Positions 1-13,700 of a stretch of DNA of 64,000 nucleotides are shown here, piece by piece; the stretch's first letter is position 1, and each line of letters starts with the position of its first letter. The stretch spans positions 50,792,333 to 50,856,332 of the forward strand of contig OX419756.1 in the NCBI GenBank assembly GCA_948567375.1, given 5' to 3'. The position numbers and the translations under genes were made by a program. The DNA is from Lunularia cruciata (taxonomy: Eukaryota; Streptophyta; Marchantiopsida; Lunulariales; Lunulariaceae). The notes below the pieces were generated by a model. The model made no database searches and was not told where the DNA came from. It saw only the letters and a list, made by a program, of their open reading frames with translations.

Positions 1-1484
1 CGCTTCTCACCCAATTGTTATCTTCTCCAAGTCTTACTGCCCGTGAGTTTCTCTTCTTCGTTTCTCGTTGATCAATCCGGAATCAGCTGTGCTGTAATTG
101 AGAGCATTATTTCCGCTCTTTGATGATTACTTTGTTGCTATGGGTATGCGTTGATTTAACCGTCAACGAGATTGGGGTTGGCACTAAACCCTTCGATTAG
201 GGATGTGGTACTGACGGCAGTTATCCTGACTTCCTTTTATTTGCAGAATTCTTAGTTGCATTGGCAAGTTTAGTTTTTAGAGATGCAGCTCTTTGGATTG
301 AGGAATTATTTTTTAATTCTCCCTTCCCTCTTCTTGCATCAGTGTAGTACTTCATTATCTGGCATGCACTAGGATTTAAGTCTCGCTTTGAGGATCGTGA
401 GACATAGCAAAATCATACAGACCTTGGAGCTTTGACGCGAAGGTTCTGCATGTGTGCAGTACACTTGGTCTATTATTCACTAAAAGATGAGGTTGTGTTC
501 AGTTTCATGAGGCCATCGAATTTCCTGGCACTTCTGTATATATTAGCTGATATCGTGATCTACAATGACTGCAGCCCAAAACTGATCCGTCAAGTATTCC
601 TTATGTCTAGCTAGTCTGACCTAACCTTCGGGAACATTGTTATAGAAACCGGAGTAACCAAGGACCTCCGATAATTTGGAATAGACATACGATTGGTAGT
701 GCCCTCAGATCCAATTCGTGAAAAAAAAATTTCCTTCAACTCTCTTAAATGCGGGTCGGCAGTCCGAAAATGAACTGTCCAAGTTTGCTTACAATCTCAG
801 ATTTAACTCCAGAAATACGAGTCCTAATGTGGTGTTCTTGTTCTGAAGGTATTGCCGAAAAGCCAAGTCTGTTTTCAAGCAGCTCAACGAGACTCCGTTC
901 GTTGTGGAACTTGACTTACGAGGTGAGTTTCCAGATATTCTACCTCATTTGCTAATCGCCTGCATGTTGATCGGCAGTCAATCTCAGGTTGTGGTATAAG
1001 AGATGAACATTGCAAGCGGTCTAAGGAGACAACAAGGAATAAGTGACAAGCAAGCAAGCTTTTAGAGATATCAACCATGAAAAAGAGGGTGGAATCAGAT
1101 TTTAATTTGGACGTGCCTAACTACAGAGGACGGTGGAAGAATCCAAGCCGCTTTGTCTGAGCTGGTTGGCAGACGTACAGTTCCACAAGTTTTCATCGAT
1201 GGAGAGCATATTGGCGGGTCCGATGGTAATTTTCTTCACTTACCTCTCATTACTACTGACTGCTTTGAAGCACCAGCTATCACCAGATGAAAGAGGGTCC
1301 TGAATTCCTGCGGTGCTTGACTTCATTATGTGTGGAGACTAATTAGAGATAAATACCCTGCCAGTTACCGAGGAGATTCTGATTGAGTTCTTCAATCGTC
1401 GTGATCACAGATACCGTTGAGGCGTATCAAAGCGGTCACTTGAAGAAGTTGCTGGGTGCTAAACAGTCTGGTGAACTCCGCTGA
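1..1484 (+). CDS. Glutaredoxin, CPYC class, 3' part of gene (4 exons, 5' end outside window)
   Basis: Small dithiol oxidoreductase that reduces disulfides and glutathione mixed disulfides using glutathione. Exons read by eye: 1-42, 849-922, 1127-1225 and 1411-1484, all with GT-AG introns and consistent phases; stop TGA at 1482-1484. About 96 residues are visible. The active site SYCPYC is split by the first intron: CP at the end of exon 1, YC at the start of exon 2. It is followed by [16 protein letters not shown], then [16 protein letters not shown], which holds the TVPQVFI segment with the cis-proline and the GG-[ST]-D glutathione-binding motif. The C-terminus ends GAKQSGELR. This is nearly a whole glutaredoxin domain; the start codon and any transit or signal peptide lie upstream, so the compartment cannot be told. 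CPYC glutaredoxins of plants are mostly cytosolic or secretory-pathway forms. Family call is very secure; the subtype is not. Confidence 0.93.
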
Positions 1485-4400
1485 TACCGCTCCTCCCTCT
1501 TGCAAATTCCTAATCAGCCCAAGCAGAAGGTTGCTTGATGACCAGCGTCTGTTGAATTCTATTCAGGATTCCATAGCAAACTGGAAGAGTAACCAGCTTT
1601 CTTGTTTTGCAGGCGACTGGCAACATGATAGTGCTTAAGTTTGTCTATATGGTGCCCGAGTATTGACGTGCCTGCGAACTCAGTAGAAAGCTAAGTTGGA
1701 AATGTTGATTATGATAACATTCTGATGAGTATGACAATTTATGCTCATTTTCTGCTCCTGTTTAAGGGGAATTCGAACAAGTACCCCTGGAAATGAAAAT
1801 GCAGGAGATTTGTAAAATCTAAGTAAAACCTAAGTAAAATCTAGAAAGTCCTACCACCCATTGCCGTCGATGTTCTCTTTAAACACAGGGTGCTCTGCAG
1901 ATACTGGATGTAGCGTTTGAGATGATTTGGTCTGCCCTTCTATGCTCCTGCTGTGGATACGTACCCTATGGTCATGTATGTCTGGTGAATTGTATGAGCT
2001 CAATTTGTTGTGATAATTTCTACAAGGTACGATACTACGTGGATTATTTCTTACGCTGGTCCTTGATACACACAATGGCCGGGAAACATAAGACATCGGC
2101 GACGACGGAGCTTTACCATGTTAGAGGGTAATATTGTTATTGTTGGTTCTATTGTTTTGCCAATACCAATCACTCTTTTGCAGGTATAAATATAAGGTTT
2201 AACTGTAATAGGGTACTTTAGCTTTACACAATTACCATATACCTATATATTTATTTATATATTGTCTCTGTATGTAACCCAAGTGATACTTCCAGAGTAA
2301 TGCCCACTTTCTTTCTTTGCAACTGGAGCGACCACCATGATATACTTGTCACACTTGTTTGGTTTCTCTGGACTCAGGTGTCCATAGCGCTTGCTGTGAT
2401 ATATCGATATTCAGTCCTCGGATGCTTTGCTCGTCTTCCCTCGTTCTCTGAGCGATTTCTACTTCCAGTGCTCTGTCTCAACCTTCCACGATTTTCGTTT
2501 CCTGACTCAGATCTTCCTTGACCCGCGATATTTACAGATTACTTCTTGTCTCTTGACACCAGTTTTTCTCCATCCGTTTAAGTTGGCCGTTTCTTCCTGA
2601 TGTATTTTTTTCTCTACTTATGTGGGAGGTCGGCATCCGCTTCTTTGATGGCTGCATCTCAAATATGTGTGTTGCTATCTACTGGTTTCTAAGTGACATT
2701 TACTTCGCCTTTCATTTGATGATGTTTCTTCTCTATGTACGCAGGTGTTTCAATATGTTTGCTTCGATTATGCCATTGCTGTAGGTTACCTTCGATGCAT
2801 TCTAACTTAGGGATTTAATACTACTCTAGCATTGCGTGTAGCTTACCTTCCATGCATTCTACCCTAGTGATTTAATACCACTCTAGTGTTGCATATCATT
2901 TACATCTTGCTTAACGATCATTTGCACCTCATGAGTTCTGGATAACCCGTTCCCAGAACGGCATCTGTTCTCGTATACCTATATACTTGTCACACTATTT
3001 ACTTTTGCATAGAGCATAGAAGACGATATGAAAATAGAGAAGTTCCTGTCAAATTAGGTATGTTCATCGTATCATTCAATATCTTCCTCATATAACCTAA
3101 ATTTGCTTGGACTGAAGTATTTTACCTTATTATCTAATGTGCACGAGGGCCTACCCCTCCGTGCAAACAGATCTTGCTTTCCTCGACAGGAAAGAATGAA
3201 GCATACAATAATACCTGGTTTAAACTGAAAATTTTAAAATCCTCAATTGATTATGAAGTATAATGAGAGAGTTTACTATATTCAAATCTGTAAAAAGTGA
3301 AGATCAGGAACCGTCGCTTGAAACACATGCCTTTGATCTGATCATCAGTTCATAGAAGTGGCTCATTACATTAGGTTTTGCTCTATCGATCAACTTCTAG
3401 CAAGAGCAAATTAGGTCAGCAGGGAGATCTAGTGAAAGAGGAAATAGTTAACTTTCCAAAAAAAAGGAATTGTTGGCAAGAGAAGATGCAACGAGAAAAG
3501 AAAGGTTTAAAATATTTCCGGGAAGCGAAAATGGAGGAAGCATAAGTAAGTAAATAAGCCCAGAGAAAGAAGGAAAATGAAAGATTTTTTTTTACTGGAA
3601 TTGATTTAGTTGTGTTTCGCTTATTTTTCTCAATAATTTATTTTATTTATTATAATGTAGATATTGGTTCTTTTCTTTAATTTCTTGCAATGAACCATAA
3701 TAGCTAATACATAAATGTAAATTCGACTATACATTTGTACTTTTTTTATGTTTATTATTGATCTGGAACTAAAATACTCAAAAATGTAAACCTGGTTAGA
3801 TGCTGTCCGTCTTTGCGAAATTCATAAAATCTAAACCTGAAAATAAACAATACATTAAATATACAAGTGCAAACTAACCTTTCCTCAAAGCCTTTAATAG
3901 CTATTTGTTGTTGAAGGTACCATTGGATTCGATAAGGTAACATAAAGGTATTGTGGTATCAATGGAGCAGTTGATTATGAAATAATGATTATATAGTAAG
4001 TTTGGTTATATTTTATTTTAACTTGTTCCATATTTACTTGTACTCAGTGAAAAAATATACAGAACATATAAGACAAAAAAACATGAGTGACGAAGAAATT
4101 GAATAGATAGCAAAGTAAATACTTTGCCTACAAATATTTAGTGTATGACAATGCAAACTTCATAACTCTATTTACTTGCTTATTCTCAAAACAATCTGCT
4201 TCTGATTGTAGAAATTGGATCGTGTTTGAAGAGTTTACGTTTTAGATATATTGGAAATAAGATAAATTTATTATTACATGTAAGTAAGTCATTCATGCTA
4301 TATAAAAAGTAAATTAATTAAAAAAAGATCTTGTATGAGAAGGTCCACTAGTAGATTACTAAAAAAGAGAACATTGATTATGAAATGCTCTGGTGGATGT

Positions 4401-7121
4401 ATTGAGCATAAATAAAAGCTCAATGGTCTTTTAATATATTTTTATGAACATATCCGCATGGAAGATATAATTAATAGTTCTATCAAAATTAAAGCGCAAA
4501 TTACCATAAGTATTTCACAATTCATTGCTTGATAATGGTTATTTAACTCCAATCTTTGGATTTTAACTTCTTAGAATCTAGGTTTTCCTCCTAAATATCT
4601 TGATTAATAATATATTTTCTTTTTTGTATTGTTATTTGATATCTTAAGGAAATTTAAGATACAAGATTTTCTTTCCAGTGTTTTAGGATGAGTTAATGAA
4701 CATTATGATGATCTACATTACATATTGAGAGCGGATATTATCTATAACATGTTTTGGAGAATAAAACTACAAGGAAATATAAATCTATTTATAAGGATAG
4801 GAAGTTTCATATTTTAACTGAAATTTCTTGATTTACGAAAAGAAAGACTATGTTAAATATTTTTATTTTTATTTCTATATTTGATATAAAACCTAACCGA
4901 TATATATACCCAAATATTGTGTTAGATGATATTCTAGACTTCTTGAAATTTGCAGATTGTAGTATATCTAAATGCTTTATGATTTTGTAGATATAATATG
5001 ATATAGTTATGCTTAACTTAAGGTTATTTTTTTATACAAGTTAAAGTTTTATGCTAGTACTAGAGAGTTTTTATGTAGTTCCTTTCTTCACCTATTTCCT
5101 TCACCACAAATGGTAATTTTATAATCTAGCAATATTCAAATAGACTACTTTGCATTTCCCTAAAGGGATCATTGGATAAAGCATCAATTTCTGTACTTTT
5201 TATAAGGCGGAACGTGCATATGGTCACTATACTCACGTCGTCCATGAAGAATGAAGAGGGTTTAAAACAAGATAAAGTTCTAGGACATTTGGTTTGTTAG
5301 ATTAGACAGATGTTAATATATGTTTATCCAATAATCTTGTTCACTAAAGAAGATAACAAAACAGCATCTATAGGATAATTACAGAGTTTCATTTGGTTAG
5401 ATGATCAACTAATAGGTCAATGGGACATTTGACCGAAGATTCCTATTTTATCTACTTTATAAATAGAGGTCATTCTTGACACTTTGATGATTTCACCTTA
5501 TAGAGAGTCCTATCATATATAATGAATCTACTTACCTTCTCAGCCAACCGTGCTTTTGCAAAAAGCAAAAAGCTCCATTAACGCCAGAAGTATGTGGGAA
5601 ATACCTTTCCAAGGTGTTATAGAAAGCAGTAAACTCCGTTAGCACTGTTGGGAAAGCTCCATTAGTACCCACTATACAAGTCCAAGAAAACAATAAGATT
5701 AGGTGTAATCTAGACAAATTACTTTTAAAAAATTTGTGCATAGGATAGTAAGGAGAAAGGGAGGAATAATTGAATGTGTAAAAACGTTTAGAACAACATC
5801 AAATACTTAATCTTATTGTATCTAAAATATCAAAATTCTTGAAATTATACTACTTATACACTCTTGGAGTATCTAGAAAATATCATGTTTTACTACGTAC
5901 TCTCGTGTATTGTATTAGTTCGATGGGTAATAGCAAGAAGCAAACATTATCCAAAGTCTAACATAAACTACAAAATTAAACACTTACAATGATATCCATA
6001 TCCCTGAAGTACCGTAAACTCTTGTACCGTATCAACCTAATCAATTTAAATCCACATCCAACAGAAACTAGAGGGAAAAATAGAAGTTTTCGCCTAGCAG
6101 GGGTAAACTCTGGTACCCTATCAATGAATGACACATTCTAATTCCATATCCATAATCAAATTTAGAGGAATTGGGAAGATAACTAGGAGAGTGCATGAAA
6201 AGGCTTGAGGAAGAAGAAAGAGGCGCCTATAAAAATAGCGTCAATAAACTCTAATCTTGAGAAATACCGGTGACACAACTTCAGAAACTTAGAGTTCAGG
6301 TCAACGAACGTTCTTGACTCTCTGTCATTACGAGAGAACGAGCGATTTGGAGGGAGAGTATGGGGTTCTATGTGAAGTCTATGGCAGCTCGATGTAGTGC
6401 TGTTCATGTTGCAGTGTAGTGTGGTCTGAGAGAAAGGTAGGAACAGTAATCGCAGAGGAGTTGTGGCTATTCGTGGTAGAGAAGTTTAGAACCTTGCAAT
6501 CAGCCGGTAGTAGCTTTGAATTCGACAATCGGGTTTGATGTGGATTTTGGAGGTAAGTTTAATTTTACGTTGGCGTGCGCAGTAGTTGATTTTGGAACGT
6601 TGAAAGATGCATGGTTTGAAATTTTGTATGATGTTCTGGCCGCTGGGTCGTGCATTTGTTTTTGTGTCCTGATCGTCGTGATGAGTGCAAGGCTGAAATT
6701 CGTAAAGTTCATAGTTTATATTTCTTATGCGGGAATCTTCTGGTCTAAATGTCTGCGCTTTCTCGGCGTTCACAACGATCTACGATCGACTGGTCGTGCA
6801 AGAATTGTCGGACAGAATTCCTTGAAATGTGAATTCCCGCCACTACTATTCCCGCCGCCGTGTATGATTTAGACATGTCATTTAGACACTTTATGTTAGT
6901 TGTCCCGTTCTTGCGATACATCTCGCGACTACATCATCGAAGGCTGATTGCTGACTCATCATATTGCTAGCAAACTCTGCTCTAGTCGACAACTCCACCT
7001 CGGGTATAGCTTGAAGGTTATCGTTTTATGGAACTAAGAAAATGCTGTTTTGCGATTGCAGAGTGGACTCTGTAGATAGTTCAGGTGCTGGTTATTTATA
7101 GGTCTTTTCTTTTTCTTCTCG
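1485..7121. other. Glutaredoxin 3' UTR and AT-rich intergenic spacer
   Basis: The first few hundred bases after 1484 are probably 3' UTR. From about 3000 to 6200 the DNA is strongly AT-rich, with only short random reading frames. I see no conserved protein motif, tRNA or clear transposon ends. A degenerate tandem duplication lies at 2781-2892. Near 6300-7121 base composition becomes more gene-like. A good donor (GAG|GTAAGT) near 6552 and acceptors near 7062 and 7128 suggest non-coding 5' exons of the downstream WD40 gene, but this cannot be proved from sequence alone. Confidence 0.5.
2781..2892. repeat. Two-copy degenerate tandem duplication, period about 57 bp
   Basis: Bases 2781-2835 and 2838-2892 align with few mismatches. 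Both begin GTAG-TTACCTTC-ATGCATTCTA and end ACTCTAG-(C/T)-(A/G)TTGC. It lies in the intergenic spacer and no function is apparent. Confidence 0.7.
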
Positions 7122-7190
7122 ATGGCAGGCACTTGGCTCGAGGATCCTTTCGACCTGCGAGAGCAGCTAAAGAGTGTCCACAACTTAAAG
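7122..7190 (+). other. Candidate upstream coding exon of the WD40 gene
   Basis: ATGGC at 7122 opens a 23-codon frame (MAGTWLEDPFDLREQLKSVH...) that ends at a strong donor, AAAG|GTAAGC. It would join in frame (phase 0) to the exon starting at 7740. Against it, the pyrimidine-rich stretch ending in GATGGCAG (7110-7128) looks like a 3' splice site that would remove this ATG, leaving the start at 7740. A transcript is needed to decide. Confidence 0.4.
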
Positions 7191-7299
7191 GTAAGCTCTC
7201 TTTTTCAACAGGGAGATGGTGGTCCTTTTGTAGGCTTTTATATGAGCTAAGGGGAACTACCTGACCATGAGGCAAGTCAGCACAAAGAAATGTTTGTGG

Positions 7300-7493
7300 T
7301 CAGGTCCGAACTGACTGATTTTGAAAAATCAGCGGATGAGTTGTGGTTGGGGTGAAATGCCACTCGAACCCAGAGCTAGCTGGTTCTCCCCGAAATGCGT
7401 TGGAGCGCAGCAGTTGACTGGACTATTAAGGGGTAAAGCACTATTTTGGTGCGGGCTGCGAGAGCGGTACCAAATCGAGGCAAACTCTGAATC
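7300..7493 (+). pseudogene. Nuclear copy of a plastid 23S rRNA fragment (NUPT)
   Basis: About 190 bp closely resembles an internal part of plastid/cyanobacterial-type 23S rRNA. It includes the conserved runs GAGCTAGCTGGTTCTCCCCG, GGGGTAAAGCAC, GGTGCGGGCTGCGAGAGCGG and CCAAATCGAGGCAAACTCTG. No rRNA sequence continues on either side, so it is an isolated organelle-to-nucleus insertion, not an rRNA gene. It lies in the presumed first intron of the WD40 gene and already shows small differences from the plastid sequence as I remember it. The boundaries are approximate. Confidence 0.85.
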
Positions 7494-7739
7494 AGCTTCG
7501 AATTAACGAACTGCACAATCCTACTCTTGACTGCGCCAGGCAGGCTTATCTCCTGTGACACTACTAGAGCTCACGCGGTGCCATTGAGCAGCAATCTGGA
7601 TAATCCCTTGACAGTCACCTAGTTACTTTGCAACCTCTCACTAGGGTACTAATTACAACGCAATTGCTGTTGTCTCGCTAACCTTTCTTAGTTGTTTCCA
7701 ACATTATATTGACTAATTCTTCGAGCACCTGGAGTGTAG

Positions 7740-10700
7740 ATGTCGGAAAAAGAAGATGTAGGAGTAGTTGGTGCCGACGGGGATACCACAATGTCACCGG
7801 TAGCAGCACCAGTGGCACCTGCGTCGACATCTGCAGGAGTGAAGAAAGACCGGAGATATGGAAAACCCATTACTGAGAAATGGAGGCCAGTATATGTTTG
7901 GTTAGAGGCTTTGAAGCACAAGGAGGTGGTAAAAGGATCGGAAATTTCAGAGTGGTTGGAGCTTCATCCTGATGTTGGCAAACGATTGCATGCGAGCCAC
8001 ACACATGAGCATGTGTTCAACTACATTCAGAAATGCCACTCCCGAATGCTTGCTGATCCAGGGAGGAGGAGCAGCTTGGAACATGTAATCTCTCATATCT
8101 GACACCGTTTACTCTTCTATGTGTAGCCTTTGTCTCATGATCTACAGGTCAAGTCTGATTTTGTACAGGTTTATATTTGTAAGTATTATTTCCTTTCTCT
8201 GTGCACAGAAGGTGTGTAGAGTTCTGGTTCTCCTTGCTTGTTTTCTCACTTTACCTTCTGTTCACTTGTTCTTCTTTGCAGCCTCGCGTGGATGACTCCA
8301 TTGTAAGTAGCTTTCCTACGCGTCGATGGACCCAAGAAGTTTGTGAGACATATTTTCTTGCTTTGTTTGTGCGCCTTACCACCAGAAAATTTACATAGAG
8401 ATTACTTACAGAATGATTGAAGCTTACTAACGTTTAATCACTTTTTCAGAGGAAAGAAAATGGAATAGAGCCAGTGCGTACAACAAGCCTGAAAAGAGCA
8501 TATGGAAGCGGACGTGGACCTCAAGCAAACACATTGAAAATTAAACGCAGGAAGAAGAAGAAAGCCAGATTCACGAATTATACTACCAGAAAAGTTGTCA
8601 TTGAAAGACGGAAACAACTCATGGAACACCACTCTGGTAAGTAGATGGTTGTAAAATCTGAGACGTCAGTAGCTTAAGTTTTCCTTATTTGGAAATCTGA
8701 ACTGGACTCTGACTTTTTACGGGCTTCTTTGCATGCGTATTAAATGCAATGATCCTTCCTGAGCACTGCATTTGATTTGAGAACGAGTTTGGTTTTACAT
8801 ATTAAATCTTCAAGCTTCCAGCTAAAGTATCACAGGAGGTGACTTTCTTGTTAATCAATTTCAATGCTTGACTTGCTTGTCATCTAATTTCTTCATCTGT
8901 TGCACAGGGCCCCGGTCCACACGAAGACGAGACTACTCACTTATGTCCAGAGTGGATGCGGAGAAGACATTGGAGTTGTAAGTAAGGAATGGTGTTCCCT
9001 TCTCTTCTACATGTGTCTCACAACAATTGAAAGTGTACCGGAGTCTCCATCTTTTATCGGCAATTGAATCACGTTTCAAGTGGTTACTACAGTAGCAACT
9101 AACCTCTTGATGGTGGCAGACTTTCTCTTTTGCATAAAGCTCTTGTTGAAGAAATTCAAGATAAGCAGAAACTACATAGCACTGGTGCTGGGCTCGGTGA
9201 ACACGCGGAAAGAGGGAAGAGTCATTTCTCTTTATTGAAGAGAAATCAAGACCCCGTCACAGCTTTCGCATGGTCTTACAGTGAGACATTCCCCGGTAAT
9301 AACTTCAGATCGGTGACTGTAGTTTTGATGACAGCATTATCACATGTTTTTTGTGTCCTTCCATAATAGTCTGGGAAATTCTTTTTTTTCATGATGTGTG
9401 CTGAAAAGCAGCAGTGGATGCAGTGAAAGATAGATGTGTATCATTCAGTAAAGCTTGCTAGCCACCAATAACGTTCTTCGAGTTAGAGTTTGAAGGACGA
9501 AGTTGAATCGATTTGAAAATGGTGACCTGTGCTGAACCTGACATACAGTACTTACTTCCTTGATGACAGGGATCGATCAGGCCCCAAATAAACAGGAGAA
9601 AAGAGAGGGATCGGAAGTACCGAAGGCTTTCAGGGCTACATCTTCCACCGCTAGCCAAGGGAATGCAAACATTCTTAAATGCTTGATGGAACGAGAACAG
9701 GGTGGAAATTCAGAGACTGTTGCGTTACGGCCCTTGGATGTAGGAACACATGGTCGAAAGTGGACTAAGTACGTTGAAGGTAAGAATTTGAACATAGGTT
9801 TCTATACCATCTATAATACTCCCCCCATAATTCTATCCTATAGATATGATAGCGGTTTGATGTTGTTCGTGTTGTGTTTCTTGATCCTCTACCTAATATA
9901 TGTATCTATCTATCTTCAAACGGATCCCATTTCTCATATGTATGTCTAATTGGCTGTCATTTATGTTGTTCCTAATTTAGAGCGTTTTACTTCCTATAGG
10001 ATGGAATGCGCTAGATAACCAATACAAGGGTCCAGTTGCTTGGTTGCAACAGCAGTCTAACAGCTCTTGGCGCCCCACGTGGTGTGCATATACTTCAAGC
10101 GTAGCGCTTGCTCCTTTGGAGCGTGTGGATGTAAGCATCGCTTCTCCTCAATGATAATTCATCCTCCTTTTGTAGACTCCAAATCACATGTCCTTTCCAT
10201 TTTGTTCAGTCACAGAGCAGACAGGTAAAGCACAATCTGCTAGTCCTATCTCGTCTTTGAAGAACTGAGAGGTAATTGTGACCTAGGGCCAATTTCATGT
10301 GGATTTTTTTAATGTCTAGGTGGGTTCTTCTATATCTGGTTAGTCATAGACACAGCAGTAACTTAACGATCTACTGCCCATTACCACAAGATCTTCCGAG
10401 CTTTTCTGTAAGCATGTCTGTTTCATGTGCATCAGCAAGGAGTACAAAAGGTGTTGGATATTCGACTTCATCCGGGTGGTTTACCTCAACTTGTGTGCAG
10501 TTGCAATGCAGTAAGTCATTATACTCTCTGCCTTCTTCATAACTTAAGGTATGCTCTTAAGTGTCTCGGTTTCATGATCAGAGGTTACTTGTACTGGTCA
10601 GATTCGAAGCTCACTTGTATCTCGACTTTTGCATCGTGCAGGCACCCAATGAGTTGCTCATCTACAACTTGGTAAACGGCAGAGCAAAAGAGCTGGTTGG

Positions 10701-13700
10701 ACACAACTGTCAGGTTTGCAGATGTTTTATTTTATTTCGATCCCTTGCAACTGACATGGATTATAAGTTACTGAATGACTCAGTGTTTGAATGATTAATA
10801 AATAACGTTTTGCTGGTGAGATGAGGCTGTTAAAAGCTTCATCCTGTTGCCAAGGAAAATATTGGTAACGCAGAGTAGCTAAACTACACCTGAAGCTCTG
10901 ACCTGATGTCAAATCATGACCGAAGTAATATTTCAGTCTCATTTGGCAACAGGTTTCAGTATAATATGAAGAACTTGGATCAGGTTTTGCAGTAAATTAC
11001 ATTTTGAAGTCAAAGTCCTAGTTAACCGATATAATAAACCTGCGATGATTAAGCAGTATGCGTTGCAAGACATGAAATGTCATACTTCAATGGAGGTCAC
11101 GTCCGAACTGGGTAAACCAGAAGAGCAATGCAACTAGCAACTGGCTTTACGTAAGAATTAAATTGCTTCACAGCTGCAAGAGTACCAAAACTCAGTGCTG
11201 TAAGAGAAGAAAATCAGAGAGGAAATTTTGTCATATATCAACTGGGTAGTAACATGTCAAATGTAAACCAACCAGGTCAACCATCTAACTCAACCAGGTC
11301 GAGTTAACTAAGTGGATTGAACTAACAATTTTCAGCAGTCAATTTTATCGGAACCAACAATTATGCTGTAATCACAAGTATCTACAACCGACAGTAGAGC
11401 TGTCTCATGAACTGTTGTGTTCTTAGGTGAACCTTCTGAAACATGAACCTTGCAAGAAATTTCAGTAAGATTGTTTTCTGAACACAGATACAAGCCGTTG
11501 AATACGCAATGGATGGAGAGAGGATTATTTCTTGTGGTACAAACATTGTCAAGGTACAGCGGATCAATCGTTGTATTACATTACAATTCTGCTCGTCATT
11601 CTTCATCAAATAACTTATGTCGAGTAAGTCCATGATGAGACGAGTGAGGAACCGCGGATTCTTGAAAAGCCTTGGAATAATGCGTACCTGGTCTCTCTTA
11701 AGGTCTGGGATTCTACATCTGGAGCTTGCCTTCATACCATGGGACCAAGAGATAATGATGGGACTTCTGGCCATAAGAAGAAAATAAGTGCAATGTCAGT
11801 GCACCACCTACAATCGTGTAAGAATCCAATACATCGTATTACTCCTGTGTCTGTCAAATTGCATATGACATGATACCGCTTCTCATCATTTCACATCAGG
11901 TCATCATATTTCAGGTTCTAAATACAGATGTCTTCTTGTCTTAAACTTCGCTGCATTCCTTCTTGTGATCTCTGTGTCCTATCTAATCATCTCTCTTATG
12001 GTTTAGTTCAAGTTCTTATTTCAGGCTATCACTTGTAATTCTGTCATCAACGAGATATGTGCGCACGAGGTCATCTATCGAGAGCTGAACCTAGATGAGA
12101 TTCGCAAGTCATGCTTTCTTTTGACTCAGAACGTTGGCAGTCTCTCGAGTACTTCTGACTTAGTCCATTATAAAATGCAGGCCTCGTGGCAACGAGTGGT
12201 GGAGAGGGTGAAAGTGAACTGCTATTGTGGAACGTCCGGACCGGGGAACTTGCATCCGACTTAAATGCAGAAATGAGGTGGGGAGTTTGCAAATATTTGA
12301 CTTAATAGCACAACTTTAATATGAATTTTATAGTATTTGCCGGAAACAAAAATAATCCTGAAAGTTGTGATTTTCAGAAGACCTCCCTAATAGACTAAGG
12401 GTCTGTTTGAGCTGCTTCGTCACTTTGGCCATATTCGATTGAGTAACTCGTGATTGCGACGTGTGCAGACAACTAAGATCCAACTTGCCTTCGATGGATG
12501 CGATGAAGTTCTGCCACGAGAGTCTACTCATATGTGGGAGTGACTCGGCAGACTTACAACCTGCAGTTGTGCAGATATGGGATGTGGATGCACTCAAAGA
12601 ACTTATGACGTTTCCTGCCAACGATTCAGTGAGTTTTAGTGCAGCATGACCTTTTGGTGTCTCGCCTCGAAGGGAATCGGTGCATATATGATTATGGTTT
12701 AAATTAAAGTAAGATAAAATGTAACAGCTCTCATTCACCCTATCACATGTAATGAACGGGGAGTAGAGTGCGCACATTGTCTCACATTTTACCGTGTTTG
12801 CAGTATATTACATGTCTCAACACCAATCCTGCCGGCTCCACGATTATTACAGGTACAGTCCTGATTGGTCCAAGACAATATGAATCTCGTGGAGCTTACC
12901 TAAGAATTTGTTAATTCCGGAATTGAGCATGAAATCGTCTGCAGTATGTAGTAGACTTCTTGTTTTAATTGTCCGCGTTAATGTGGTTGTTATCTATTTG
13001 ATAGACAAGAACCTCTAGTTTCAAGGTCTTGTTTGTAAATTTTGACTTGAGAAGACTTTTGCACGTTAGGCGCCGGTGATGGGACTGTGGGTCTGTTTGA
13101 TCTGAGAACTGGTGGTGCTATCTCTCGGCTTCCTCTGGGTGTAAATTGCGAGGTATGTATGCCATCGAATCCATAACATTTCCTTAGTACCCTGTGAAAT
13201 TTGGATAATCCCAAAACAGTTACTCCACTCGTTTAAGAAGACTCCTGCTTTTGCCCTGCTCTCATCGATTTTCGTTTATTTCGTTCTTGATCTCTGGAGC
13301 ATTAATCTTCGCACTATTTTATACAAACTGTGGCATGTTATATACTGATATCGACTTCTGCTTCATGGTGGTGTGAATCAGGCCACCTCTGTGGCATTCA
13401 GTGCCTGCGGTACTTTCTTCCATGCATCAAGTACTGCGAATCATTCTTTGGTTTGGGATACACGCATGATCTCAATGGAAACAGGCCCAAGACCGGTGGA
13501 GAAACCCACCCCAGTATCTAAGCCAAGTTACTGGTCATCAAGGCCACTCCACTGTCTTAGCCATGGTGATCCCATGCCAACCACTCAGAATGCCGGCCAG
13601 TTACCGGGGTGAGTAGATCGTTTTGTGCATAATTTTATAAAACGGGTGGAAGTGTATGTATTTTGACCTCTGTATCTGAAACCGTGATAAATAAACCGTG

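Noticed and set aside
6516-6872. 118-residue plus-strand frame with a hydrophobic middle
   Set aside because: Low-complexity composition, no motif, and a strong splice donor inside it at about 6552. It more likely overlaps 5' non-coding exons of the WD40 gene.
7300-7493. Coding exon in the frame covering 7321-7506
   Set aside because: The sequence is plastid 23S rRNA-like; the frame is accidental.
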